Source: Hyaloraphidium curvatum
Taxonomy: Eukaryota; Monoblepharomycota; Hyaloraphidiomycetes; Hyaloraphidiales; Hyaloraphidiaceae
Reading direction: 5' to 3'
Length of the DNA stretch: 64,000 nt
Assembly: GCA_025558095.1 (NCBI GenBank)
Contig: JAIVFI010000047.1
Coordinates: 1-64,000 of the forward strand
The notes beneath the pieces were generated by a model, which saw only the letters and a program-made list of their open reading frames with translations, did not search any database and was not told the origin of the DNA. Every line of letters starts with the position of its first letter. Position 1 is the stretch's first letter. Shown here piece by piece: positions 39,710 to 49,319 of this stretch. The translations under genes and the position numbers were made by a program.

Positions 39710-40426
39710 TCAGCCCCCCGCGGCCCGCGCCAGCGCGTCCACAAACTCCCTCTCCTCCAGCGCAATGTCCAGCACCTCGGCCCTCCTGCACACCAGCACC
39801 GCCTCCTTGCCCTCCCCGAACGGCACCTCGAGGCACGCCGCGAACCCCCCCGGGCCGTCCAGCGCGGCCACCGACCCCGCCAGCGCCGCGCCGTGGTCGC
39901 GCTCCAGCTCCGCCGGCGTCGTCCCCCTCGCGGACGCGAATATCGGCAGCGAGGCGATCTCGGGGCAGTGCATCCCGCGCTCGAAGAGCATCTTGTCCGC
40001 CACGAACAGCCCCCCCGCGCCGCCCTCCAGGAACCCGGCCAGCCGCCCGAGCTCCCCCTCCCCGACCGAGAACACGGGGATGCCCTTCAGCGCCGCCCTC
40101 GCGAGGAACAGGTAGTGCGGGAGCAGGCCGCACAGCAGCGCCAGCGCCCTCCCCGCCGCCTCCTCGGCCTGCCCGCGCCCCTTGCCGCACCGCCGCCTGT
40201 GGGAGGGCCAATCGCGCGCCTGGCACTCCTTCCCGCAGTACCTGACCCCGCACCTGCCGCACCGCATCGCCGGATTGGTGGAAGGGCAAGCGGGGGCGCG
40301 GCACCGGGGGGGTTCCGAGAGGCGCGCGAGGAGCGCGGCGGCGAGGTCGGGCGGGCAGTGCGCGGCGAGCGCGGGGAGGTTCGAGGCGGCGGGGAGCGCG
40401 CGCGAGGGCGGGAAGGCGCGGTGCAT
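39710..40426 (-). CDS. MYND zinc-finger protein
   Basis: 238 residues, single exon. The start at 40426 gives MHRAFPPSRALPAASNLPAL; the ORF is open further upstream but that part looks non-coding. The MYND finger spans about residues 42-80: CRAPACPSTNPAMRC, GRCGVRYCGKECQARDW, then HRRRC, with the C-C/C-C and CxxxC-H-x3-C spacing. The rest includes GRALALLCGLLPHYLFLARA and an acidic end (LDIALEEREFVDALARAAGG). MYND fingers bind proline-rich partners in transcription repressors. No SET domain is present. Convergent with ATG3. Confidence 0.85.
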   Translation of the reverse strand: MHRAFPPSRALPAASNLPALAAHCPPDLAAALLARLSEPPRCRAPACPSTNPAMRCGRCGVRYCGKECQARDWPSHRRRCGKGRGQAEEAAGRALALLCGLLPHYLFLARAALKGIPVFSVGEGELGRLAGFLEGGAGGLFVADKMLFERGMHCPEIASLPIFASARGTTPAELERDHGAALAGSVAALDGPGGFAACLEVPFGEGKEAVLVCRRAEVLDIALEEREFVDALARAAGG

Positions 40427-40668
40427 TGCCCCGGGCGGGCCGCGTCCCGATCGGGGAAGCTCGTGTCGGCCGAGGGGCCGATCGGCGGAGCCTGCTGGGC
40501 CGCGGCGTTTGTGGCTGAGTCGACGCGGAAAACACAAGTGGATCTCCCGAACCGGGAGCCAGAAATCCGACAACACTGCACGCCGTCCACACCCATACCG
40601 CAACCGTGGACGCCGCATCGCAACAGCGCTCCCCCTCCCCTTCCTCCTCGACCCCCCCGACTGCCGAG

Positions 40669-41670
40669 ATGAGCACCTTTGCCGTTCACATCCTGGTCCC
40701 GACCGTGCCCGCCTCGGGCGAGCAGCCGCACCCGCTGTTCTGCGCCGTGGACGAGCCGGGGAAGCCGAGCATGTGGGCGCCGCTCACCGCGAAGGAGCGC
40801 AACGCCGTGGCCGGCCGCCTGGCCGGGTCTTCCCCCCACCCGCTGAAGGTGACTCGCCTCCGCCTTCCCCCCGCAGATCTCCCGCTCACCCCCGCGCAGC
40901 GCCTCGTCTTCTACGCCGTCGACCCCGCCAAGGCCTCCCTCCGCGCGGACCACGTCGCCCGCCAGCTCGACGCGCAGTCGCGCCCGTCTCCCGGCTCGCA
41001 CGGCCCGCGGCACGCCCTCGTGGTCGTCTGCGCCCCCGAGCTCGCCGAACCCCCGTGCGCGCCCGCGTTCGCCGAGTGGTCGTTCGACGCCGTGCGGGCG
41101 GCCGTGGTCGAGGGGACCGCACGGCTGCCGGGGGGGGGCGAGGACCTCTCGCTCGCGTTCCGCCCGCTGTCCCTGGCGGCGCTGCGGATGCTCGCCGAGG
41201 CGTCCCGGTCTTCGCCGCCGGAACTCATCGCCGCGGCGCGCAAGGCGCTGGACGAGCTCTTCTCCCCGGACGCGCTGCCGCCGCCGGCGCCGCCCGCGCA
41301 GCCGTGCCGGAGGGCCATGGACGAGCTGGTGGAGGTGCGCGCGGCGGAGCTGCTCGCAAGGATGTCGCTCGCCGCCGACCGGGAGCGGGAAAAGGACCGG
41401 GAGGGCGGCGGGTACCACGCACTGAGGAGGTCGAGCGCGGTGCGCAGGCACCGCCGCCCCGGGTCGACCGGGTCGATCGGCTCGGTGCGCAGCCTCAAGC
41501 TGCACGCGCACCACCAGCAGGCCCCCAAGGGCGAGCCGAGGCACAAGCGGCTGGCAAAGTCGCTCGGACTCAAAGTCATCATCGGGCTGCCGCGCGCCGA
41601 CAGGCTGCGCAGGCAGGGGCTCCCCGTGCCCGTGCTGCAGCCCGTGCAGGTGCCGGCCAACGCCGAGTGA
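40669..41670 (+). CDS. Unrecognised 333-residue protein, probably low-complexity tail
   Basis: Single exon. Start MSTFAVHILVPTVPASGEQP gives a beta-strand-like opening. The first ~210 residues are Ala/Leu/Pro-rich with recognisable hydrophobic strands (HALVVVCAPELAEPPCAPAF, LSLAFRPLSLAALRMLAEAS). About residue 235 on it becomes basic and disordered: REREKDREGGGYHALRR, SIGSVRSLKLHAHHQQAPKG, HKRLAKSLGLKVIIG. The basic tail resembles a nuclear or membrane-associated signal. No domain recognised. Divergent from the MYND gene with 242 bp between starts. Confidence 0.62.
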   Translation: MSTFAVHILVPTVPASGEQPHPLFCAVDEPGKPSMWAPLTAKERNAVAGRLAGSSPHPLKVTRLRLPPADLPLTPAQRLVFYAVDPAKASLRADHVARQLDAQSRPSPGSHGPRHALVVVCAPELAEPPCAPAFAEWSFDAVRAAVVEGTARLPGGGEDLSLAFRPLSLAALRMLAEASRSSPPELIAAARKALDELFSPDALPPPAPPAQPCRRAMDELVEVRAAELLARMSLAADREREKDREGGGYHALRRSSAVRRHRRPGSTGSIGSVRSLKLHAHHQQAPKGEPRHKRLAKSLGLKVIIGLPRADRLRRQGLPVPVLQPVQVPANAE

Positions 41671-41815
41671 TCCGTCCTCGGAGGCATCTCCGGAACCCCG
41701 TGACATTGGCCGCACGCAGCGGCAGCTATACACAGACGATAGATAGCTAGCTAGCCTATACCTTGGAACCGCCCAGAATGGATCTGTACAATCTACGGAT
41801 GCCCCGCTCCCGCAT

Positions 41816-44800
41816 TCACGGCAGCACGCCCAGCCGCCTCATCCTCGCCGCCCGTCCCACCCACTCCGGCACCCCCTCCCCGCCCGCAGCCAGCGCATCC
41901 AGCGCCTGCCTGTCCGCCGCGCACACCCGCTCCGCCCACGCCTCGGCGTCCGCGAGGTTCAGCGGGCCCGACTCGCACCGCCCGGGGATCCACAGGCCCT
42001 CGACGACCACCGCGCAGTGCATCGACACGGACTCGTGGCGCCGCGAGGGGACGGGGGGCTTGGCGGCCGAGGGAGGGGCGAGGGAGGCGCCGGAGGGGCG
42101 GGCAAAGGGCGAGGCGGGCTTGGGCTTGCGGCCGCCGGCGCCGACGATGTTGCCGAGCCTGCCGAGAAGGCCCGACCGCTTGCCGGGGTCGTTCGCCGAG
42201 GGCATGCCTCGGGGCGGCACGTGCGGCTGCGGAGAGGCCGGCTCGGCGGCGTGCTCAACCGGGGCGGGCGCCTCCACCGAGATCTTGCCGACCATGGCCA
42301 CGCGGTGGCCGCCCAGCCGCAGGGGCTCGCCGGCAAAAGCCTCGCCGATGTCGAGCTGCACCCGTGCCGCGACGACGCCGGCCGACTGCGCCGGGTCGCG
42401 CATGGATCCCGCGAGGCTGGCCGAAGAGGCGTTGGACTGCCGCGAGGCCATGGCCAGCGCGGTCGAATCCGAGTCCACGTCGCCCGACGCCGAGCTCAGG
42501 TCCCCGTACGAGAGCTCGTGGTTGAAGCTCCGTCCGAAGAAGGAAGACGTCTGGCTCATGAGTGAAGGTTGGAACGAGGCCACCGAGGCCTGGCGGTGCA
42601 TGTTCGAGTCCCTCCGCGGCGGCAGCGGCGGCGGCGAGGCGGACGGCTGATGCGAGGCCAGGGCGTGGTGCGAGAGCGGCTGCGCCTTGCGGCCGAGCAG
42701 GGGCTGGAGGTAAAGGGTGACCTCGGCGTGCTCGGGCTCCTCGATGTACCTGAACGAGAACGTCGAAATCAGATGCGCTCGACCAACCCGAGAGCGTAAT
42801 GAGCTTACAGGCTGAACCCAGCCCGGTTTTGCGCCGGAATTTCGAGCGTGTAGTGCTCCGTCAGGCTGTCGACCTGCATGCGCTCCGTCACGCAGTCCTC
42901 GCGCGTTCCCCCGACGCCGATCCACAGCTGCGCCGGCGCTGTGCATCGATGCGCGTCAGTCCGATCTCGCGAGAAGAGCGCACCGCCACCCACTGAGGTA
43001 GTCCGGCATCATCTTGGGGATCTCGCACCGCACCACCCTCCCCGCGAACCACCCCGCGCCCGACTCGACCTCCCGCTTCAGCTCCTCCTTCTCCATCTGG
43101 ATCCGTGCCTTGACGAGCTCGGGGTTGGGCGCCGTGTACGTGATGACCTTATCCGCTTCGGGTTCAGGCCGGGCCGCAGCCTCGGGGAAGGCCTGCTCCA
43201 GCTGGAAGAGGGCGCTCGTGGCAAAGGCGACGTCGTCAAAGTCCAGCTCGAGCCTGCCCGCCGACGGGATCTCGGGGATCTGCACCGCCGGTTCCGAGAT
43301 CCCGGAGCTGCTGGCGGTAGTCTCGCTGCGCAGCGTCGGCGGCGGCGCGGGAAGGGTGGCGGCCGACGCATCCGAAGCCGGGGTGTCGGGGACTTTCGTC
43401 GGAGACGGCGGATCTGGCGACTGCAGGGCCGCGAGGATGCCCGTCAGGAAGCCGTTCTCCATCGGTTGATGTGCGCCGGCGGGCCAGACGGTCGGAGTGT
43501 TGGGAGGCGTGTTGTACCCTTTCTGCCCGACCGACGACTGACCGGGCGAGCTGCTGGGCGCCGGGGTGATTGGCGTGTTGGGCGGGACGTTGCCAATGGG
43601 AGGGAGGGAGAAGCGTGCGGATGTCGGAGTGTTGGCGACCGAGGGCGGCGACGACGAGCTCAGAGGGAGATTCTGGATGATCTGGTCCAGCTCCTCGACG
43701 TGCAGGTCAAAGTCGCTCAATGACGGTGCGCCGTCCAATGGAGTGTTCGGCGGCGGCCCCGGGCGCATCGAAGCGGCCGGGCTCGGCATGGGAGCATCCC
43801 CGTACGGCGAAGCGGGCGGGGTCTTGCCGACGCTCGAGTGCCCGGAAGCCGAGCTGTTGGTCGCCGCGACCTCGCGCAGAGCACGCTGGCTCGTGTCAAT
43901 CTTGGGTATGCCCTTGCGCGAAGGCGTCGACTTGAGCGGGATCCGGGGGGGAAGCTGGCTCGCCTGTGCGGCGGATTCCCAGATGTCCTCGGCCTGTGGA
44001 TGCAAGGAGTCAAAGCAGGCCTCGCACGAGGCGCAAGAATGACGCACCTCGAGTGAGATTCCGCTCTCCGACTTTGGCATCTGCATCTCGACGTCAAACT
44101 TCGAATCCTGCTTCGCCCTCATGTTGTCGTCCTTGGCAGCCGAAAGCTCGGGGAGCACAAAGTCGGGTTGCGACTGCCCCAGGTGCGCGACCTTGTCTGT
44201 CAAGCGAACAATCCCGGGGGCGTCCTCGACCGTCGCCCGTGCCACACTGGTGGTCGGCGTGTACGGCGACGTCGTTGCAGGCGCGGTGTCTTTGGAGCTG
44301 AAGATGAGGCTGGCCGTCCGGACAACGTCCTTGGACGGGGACCCGTCGAGCTTTGAAGCCTTGGTCGGCGACGCGGCAGGCGGCACCGGCAGTGCCACGG
44401 CGACCGAGGTCGTGGGGGTGAGGGCTTCGGGGGGCACCTCGATCGAAGCCTGGCTCTCGGCTTCCTCGATCTGTTTCTTGCGGGCCTCGAACAGCGACAG
44501 CCCGCGGTCCTTGGTCGGGGAAGACGATGCCGAAGAGCCAGGCGCAGGTTTCTCGCCGGTCACGATGGGGACAACTCCTGAGGGCTGGCTGTCAGACCAG
44601 GATGCAGCCGCATTCTGCCTGCGCTCGAAAAGGGCGAGGCCTTTGTCGGGGCTTCCGCTTGCGAGGCGCGACGAAGCTGGGTTCGGGTTCGACCTCGTCG
44701 GGGTGCGCGAGCCGTCGTCGAGGCTTTCGCGCGGTGCACGAGACTCGCTCGCCGCGACGTTGCTCGTTGGCTCCGCCTCGTCCGGTTTCGGCGTTTCAGA

Positions 44801-45829
44801 CCGCACTGCGGTTAGTTCGGTCTCTGAAGCGTCTGTGCTCTGCGGTTCGAACATGGGCTCCGAGATTTTTGCGATGAGGGGCTCGGTGATCGCGACCTCC
44901 GCAACGGGGGCTTCCAAAGCGTCCGCCTCCGCAGGCTGCGACGGCTCCACGGCAGTGACCGAAACAATGTCCACCTTGATCTCCTCGTTGAGCGCTTGAG
45001 AAGGCTCTGCATCAGCAGAAAAGGCCTCAGGAGCGGCCATCCCGTCGATCTCATCGCCGAGGAAGCCGCTTTCCTGGACCTTGAGGTAGAGTGCGAATTC
45101 GTTGCCCGCAGGGGGCTCGTCCTCGACGCGGGGAAGTTCCGGGTGGCTGTCGGTCCGCATGGACTCGGAATCCACGGCCGACGAGAGCATCGAGGTCGCC
45201 GAGGTGCCCCTCTCGAAGCGCGAGATCGACGAGGAGCTCTGGAAGCCCGACTCGGAGTCCGCGGCGTCGTCCTCGATCTCGATCTCCGACCCGGTGCCTT
45301 TCCACCACATGCGCACCTTCTGTCCCAGTGAAGGGTCCTCCGCCATGTCCATGGCCGTGAAGTTGCGCGAGTTGTTGGCGTCGGGCCGGAAACCGGCCTT
45401 GACGAGCATGACGGCGATTTCGGCCAGGCCGTAGAACATGGCCTCATGCAGCGGCGTGGTCACAGGAGGGAAGAGAGGCCGTTTCCAGTAGCTGGAAGGC
45501 TGCGTCTGTTTGCCGTCGGGGATGAGCCACTGGCGTCGTCGACGGTGAGGAAAGCCGCCCACCTCGAGCACCTGCAGCATGGCCTTGACCATCTCGGCCC
45601 CCTTCTTCTTGTCGTCCTTTCTGGCGAGCCGAACGGCGACGCTGAGCGGCGTCGGCGACACGTCCCCGAGCATCCACGCGACGTCGCGCCGGTGGTTCAG
45701 CGAGACGCCCTTGCCGGGGAGCTGGGCGGCCCAAAGCTCCTGATCACGCTGGAGCGCGGCGGCGACGGCGTCCGCGTCCCATCTCAGGATGCTCTCGAAG
45801 AGCGCCGAGGCATCCTCGGGTGCCGGCAT
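41816..45829 (-). CDS. Large ankyrin-repeat-like protein, 1299 residues
   Basis: Exons 42994-45829, 42809-42938 and 41816-42749 (introns 55 and 59 nt) give 1300 codons. Apparent separate open frames at 42805-42993 and 41816-42946 are thus parts of one gene. The N-terminal ~180 residues look ankyrin-like (MPAPEDASALFESILRWDAD, VTTPLHEAMFYGLAEIAVML, ANNSRNFTAMDMAED). Residues ~200-880 are disordered, Ser/Pro/Glu-rich. The C-terminal ~400 residues form a folded region: ELDFDDVAFATSALFQLEQA, GWFAGRVVRCEIPKMMPDYL, QLWIGVGGTREDCVTERM, then QVDSLTEHYTLEIP and YIEEPEHAEVTLYLQPL. The layout resembles ANKRD13-type proteins with a GPCR-chaperone-like region, but sequence agreement is too weak to name it. 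Confidence 0.75.
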
Positions 45830-46320
45830 GGCGCCGGTCGCTGAGTCGCGTTGTTGTGCGGCGGCCGACCAGCCCAGCGCGGGTGCTTCGGGGGAAATCC
45901 TGGTGGAAATGAAGAGTAATGTTGGTGCCTTTGCAAATGGAACGACCAGCAGGCCGAGCCGGTGTGCCGCGCGGTGGGTGCGGCGCGGGGTGCCGTTGCA
46001 GCCCAACGAGTCCGCTCCCGGCGCCCGCGCGGCGGGGACAACTCACGTCCACCTGGGTGGTCGCTTTCCGTTATGAGCTAGCCCGGGCTGTTTTCCGGAA
46101 ACCGCGCGAACCCGCCCGAGTCGGGGGACGGCGTCAGATTCGGAGGAGCGGTTTGGGGGGGGTCGAGCACGCGGCGCGTGCTTGTGACGCACACGCACAG
46201 CCGCTCGGATCTGGTTGCAAAACCCCCGGCAGAAAGCACCAAAACGGTATGAATTGTGAGGAATGTACAGTGGAATAGCTGGGATCTTCGGGTATCGTCG
46301 CGGCGCCACCCCAGCGGCGC
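45830..46320. other. Intergenic region upstream of the ankyrin-like gene
   Basis: 491 bp. An in-frame open stretch extends to 46006 but lacks coding features. The segment 46040-46230 contains G-rich runs (GGTTTGGGGGGGGT) and no gene. It likely holds the promoter of the ankyrin-like gene. Confidence 0.4.
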
Positions 46321-47290
46321 TCAATCGTCCGAATCGGAGCCGCTCTCGGGGAAGCCGAGCACCGTCTTCCGCTTCGACGGCTGCGCGTTGTCCGCCGTGA
46401 GCTTGATGACCTCTGCGAGTGGAACAGACGCGGTCATGGGGCACGCGAAGAAGGATGTCGTTTGCGGCAAAAGAGGACGATCCCCAAGCAAGAGCATCAG
46501 TCACAAAACTGCTTCGAAGCGGGCAGACAAATGCTACCCACCGGATTTCGAGGCTAGGCGTTTCTCGAGCTGTGCCATAGTAAAGTTGTCGTTGTTGCCC
46601 AGCTCCTCGAAACCAACGAGTCTGGCCCGGGCGCCTTCAGAATCCACGTTTCCAGATAGCCGGCTTCGCCCCCCACCTGTCCACCGATATGCCGTCGACA
46701 AATGCCAGCACACACGGCAAAATTTGGATCTTGAGCCTCTCCACCAGGAACGGCGCGTTCTCCACGTCTATCCGGACGAACTTTGTCCGGAAGTGCTTCT
46801 TTGCCAGGGCCTGTCGACAGTCGCGTTCAGTCCGAGAAATCAATGCCAACACCCGCAATGAAACTGACTTCCAGATGCTTGTCCATGATCTGGCACCTCC
46901 GGAAGTCCTTGTGGAAGAAGCTGACCACGACGAGCTTCGTCGTCGTCGTGATCCGCATGAGCTCCTTCTCCTGCGTCACCGTCTCGTACGTGCCGTGGGC
47001 ATTCTGCCGCATCTCCGAGAGCCGCTCCATCCTGGCCGGGCCGGGGCCGCGTCAGGACCGGGCCAGGTCCCGCTGTCCCGCGTTTCGGGGAGGTACCCAC
47101 TCCCGCTTCAGCTCCTCCATCCTCTGCTCCCGCAACCGCGCCATCCCGTGGTCCTCGTCCTCCTCGCGTTCCAGGGCGCGGAGGATCTCGTCCTCGTCGC
47201 GGAAGTCGTCGCTGCCGAAAGGGCAACCGCGTCGGAGGCCACCCCGGTCGCGGCGGCCGGGAATGCGGACTCATCGTGCGCCGACGGCAT
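46321..47290 (-). CDS. Phosducin-like thioredoxin-domain protein (TXNDC9/Plp1 family)
   Basis: Six exons: 47271-47290 (only 20 nt), 47101-47211, 46869-47031, 46677-46810, 46542-46621 and 46321-46412; introns 55-129 nt; 199 residues. Signature pieces: MERLSEMRQNAHGTYETVTQ, TKLVVVSFFHKDFRRCQIMD, HFRTKFVRIDVENAPFLVER, RLKIQILPCVLAFVDGISVD and LVGFEELGNNDNFTMAQLEK, all in register after splicing. Family members modulate folding of tubulin and actin via the CCT chaperonin. The thioredoxin CxxC is reduced to one Cys, as usual in this family. Ends acidic (SESGSDSDD). The only tubulin-folding link in this window. Confidence 0.93.
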
Positions 47291-47506
47291 CCTGGCCGGC
47301 CGAGAAAATTGGACAAGTAAACGACGATGGGCGAGGAGGGGAGGAAACGCCCGTAGAAAAAAGTCGAGCGAACGACGAGCTCGCGCGTGACGTCGCCGGC
47401 TCGCACCGAGAACCCGCCGCGTTTTTTTATCCATCGGGCGCTTTTGTTATCGATCTGGCTCTCTCCTACCCCAGTTTAGCTACTGATAGACATTGCGGCA
47501 TGGCAC

Positions 47507-47694
47507 ATGTTTGCTCCTTGCCGTATTTCGCCGCCAGGGGCATGGGTCTACGAAGGGAGGCCCGGAAGTCAAGTCCATCATCTCGGGCATCCATACTGTC
47601 CCTATCCTTCACGAGTGGGTTGCTTGTCGACACCACTCATGTCCAATCCGCTGGATCCGTTCCAACGGAAGATTTGGGGGGCACATGCCGCACG
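47507..47694 (-). pseudogene. Decayed copy of the 3' end of the hydrolase gene at 49320-51389
   Basis: Minus-strand reading recovers pieces such as FRWNGSSGLDMSGVDKQ and MDARDDGLDFRASLRR, matching LHQWITGGFNMRGIDKH and MEARDDVLDYRAYVLKA at the end of the neighbouring hydrolase, with indels and stops. At DNA level GGCATGGG, AGGCCCGG, AGTCAAG and CATCATC line up in order with 49349-49391. There is no start. It is a direct repeat on the other side of the membrane-protein gene. Confidence 0.7.
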
Positions 47695-49251
47695 ATGTCT
47701 GATCGACTCCCAAGGATCGTCGCCCGGCGGCTTGACTTCTCGGTCAAGCTCTCCGAAATGGCACCGCCGCCGTTCACGGCACGCGAGTGGGCGGCGCTCT
47801 TTCCCGCGCTGCCACCGGCGGCGGACGATGGGCTTGCGGCTAAGGCGGCCGACGGGTCCTCCGAGCCGAGCCGATTGGCGCAGGCCGAAGTGCTCGCTGC
47901 GCTGCCCAACGCCGCGCTGCGCGCATCTGTGCGGCTCTTCCCTGTTGCTTTGCGACTTTTCTCGCCATGGCGTGCGTTGGTCGTGTGGACGTCGCTGCCG
48001 ACGACGGTCGTGGTGTCTCCGACCGCCGCACTGTTCGCGTTCGCGCGGGCCGACTTCGCCGGGCGGGCGTTCGGCGCCGCGCAGGTCGGCGTCGCTGTCG
48101 CCGCGCTCGCCGCGATGTCGCTCTCGTTCTTCGTGGCGCAGCGCATGGACGCGTTTGCTGCAGGCGCGGTCGCCGGCAACCCCGCCTCCGCCGACGACTA
48201 CGCCGCGCACGCCATCGCAGGGCTGGTGCGCTGGCGGCAGCTGTGCGCCTCAGAGCCACAGAGTGCGCTCGTGCTGCACGTGGCGGGCGACGCGGACTGC
48301 CCGTGCCCCGGTTGCCTCCGGTCCGTGCTGCGCTCCGCCGCTGCCGCGTACTGGGTCGAGACCGCCGTCAAGGCTGCTGCTTCCATCGTATCTCTCTTCT
48401 TCGTCTTCTACTCGCCGTTCGTCACTTTTTCGCATGTATTTTGGCCGACGTGGTGGTGCGCCCTGCTCGGAATTGTCGGCTTCGTCGGAATGGGCTGGGG
48501 CCCTGTCACCTTCATCTTTGGCACGCACGGCCAGTCAGTGCCGGTGCTGGAAGTTGCAAAGAAACTGCACAAGCGTGCGATGGCGCTCGCACTGGATGTG
48601 GTGGCAGCGAACCTCGAGCTGCCCGAGGACGGAATGGCGGGACCGCGGCCGCCCGACGGCTCGGCTGCTGAACCCGAGCGCTCGATCGGTGCCGCGGCCC
48701 CCCGGCCACCTCACGGCTGCACCGGTCCGCAGGGCACCCTCTACGCAGTGCTGCACGACCGCCTCGCGACCGCCTGGCGACGCCGCTCCGCCGCGGTCGC
48801 ATACAGCGTCACCCGCCTCGTCGTCCACTTCCTCGGCCTCCTCTTCGCCGCCATCATCTCCGCCGCCGGCGCCTCCTGCATCCCCGCCTACGTCCCCCTT
48901 CTCGCGCTGTACCTCCTCCTGCAGCTCACCGCCGCCCTCGTCGTCCTCGCCGTCGCTAACTCCCAGATTGACGCCGTCGTGGACCTGTACGTCTCCACCC
49001 GCACTGCCCTCCGCCGGATCGCCGCCTCCTCCCTTGCCGTGCTCCCGAATCTGGAAGCGCACGACGCGCAGCTGGCGTTCTTTGCCTTGACGGCGGACAG
49101 GAGCCGCGCGAGGTTCGCGGGGGTCCCCGTTGGACTCGGGACCGCGAGAGCGGTTGTGGCGACTGTGGTGACCGTCGCGCTGGGGTTGTGGAGTCTGTTG
49201 AAGGGGGCGGGGTTGGCCGTCGTCGCGGACAACGTTTGTCCCGTGGTGTAG
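47695..49251 (+). CDS. Multi-pass membrane protein, unknown function
   Basis: 518 residues, intronless. The ATG at 47695 is used; 47758 (MAPPPFTAREWAALFPALPP) is at least as good because the first ~20 codons border the decayed repeat. Helices: AAQVGVAVAALAAMSLSFFV, AVKAAASIVSLFFVFYSPFV, ALLGIVGFVGMGWGPVTFIF, LVVHFLGLLFAAIISAAGAS then AYVPLLALYLLLQLTAALVV, and AVVATVVTVALGLWSLLKGA; about six to seven spans. A Cys-rich extramembrane motif (GDADCPCPGCLRSV) could bind metal. I recognise no family. It sits between the hydrolase gene and its duplicated tail. Confidence 0.72.
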   Translation: MSDRLPRIVARRLDFSVKLSEMAPPPFTAREWAALFPALPPAADDGLAAKAADGSSEPSRLAQAEVLAALPNAALRASVRLFPVALRLFSPWRALVVWTSLPTTVVVSPTAALFAFARADFAGRAFGAAQVGVAVAALAAMSLSFFVAQRMDAFAAGAVAGNPASADDYAAHAIAGLVRWRQLCASEPQSALVLHVAGDADCPCPGCLRSVLRSAAAAYWVETAVKAAASIVSLFFVFYSPFVTFSHVFWPTWWCALLGIVGFVGMGWGPVTFIFGTHGQSVPVLEVAKKLHKRAMALALDVVAANLELPEDGMAGPRPPDGSAAEPERSIGAAAPRPPHGCTGPQGTLYAVLHDRLATAWRRRSAAVAYSVTRLVVHFLGLLFAAIISAAGASCIPAYVPLLALYLLLQLTAALVVLAVANSQIDAVVDLYVSTRTALRRIAASSLAVLPNLEAHDAQLAFFALTADRSRARFAGVPVGLGTARAVVATVVTVALGLWSLLKGAGLAVVADNVCPVV

Positions 49252-49319
49252 GCGTGCGCTACTTTCCGCAGTTGCCATTTTACAATACATACAGATGCTA
49301 CGCCACGGTACATGCTTGC

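Noticed and set aside
39473-40672. Plus-strand 399-codon frame over the MYND gene
   Set aside because: The opposite strand has a clear MYND finger; this frame is low-complexity.
46783-47694. Upstream extension of the membrane-protein frame
   Set aside because: It overlaps the TXNDC9-like exons and the decayed hydrolase repeat, so it is not coding.
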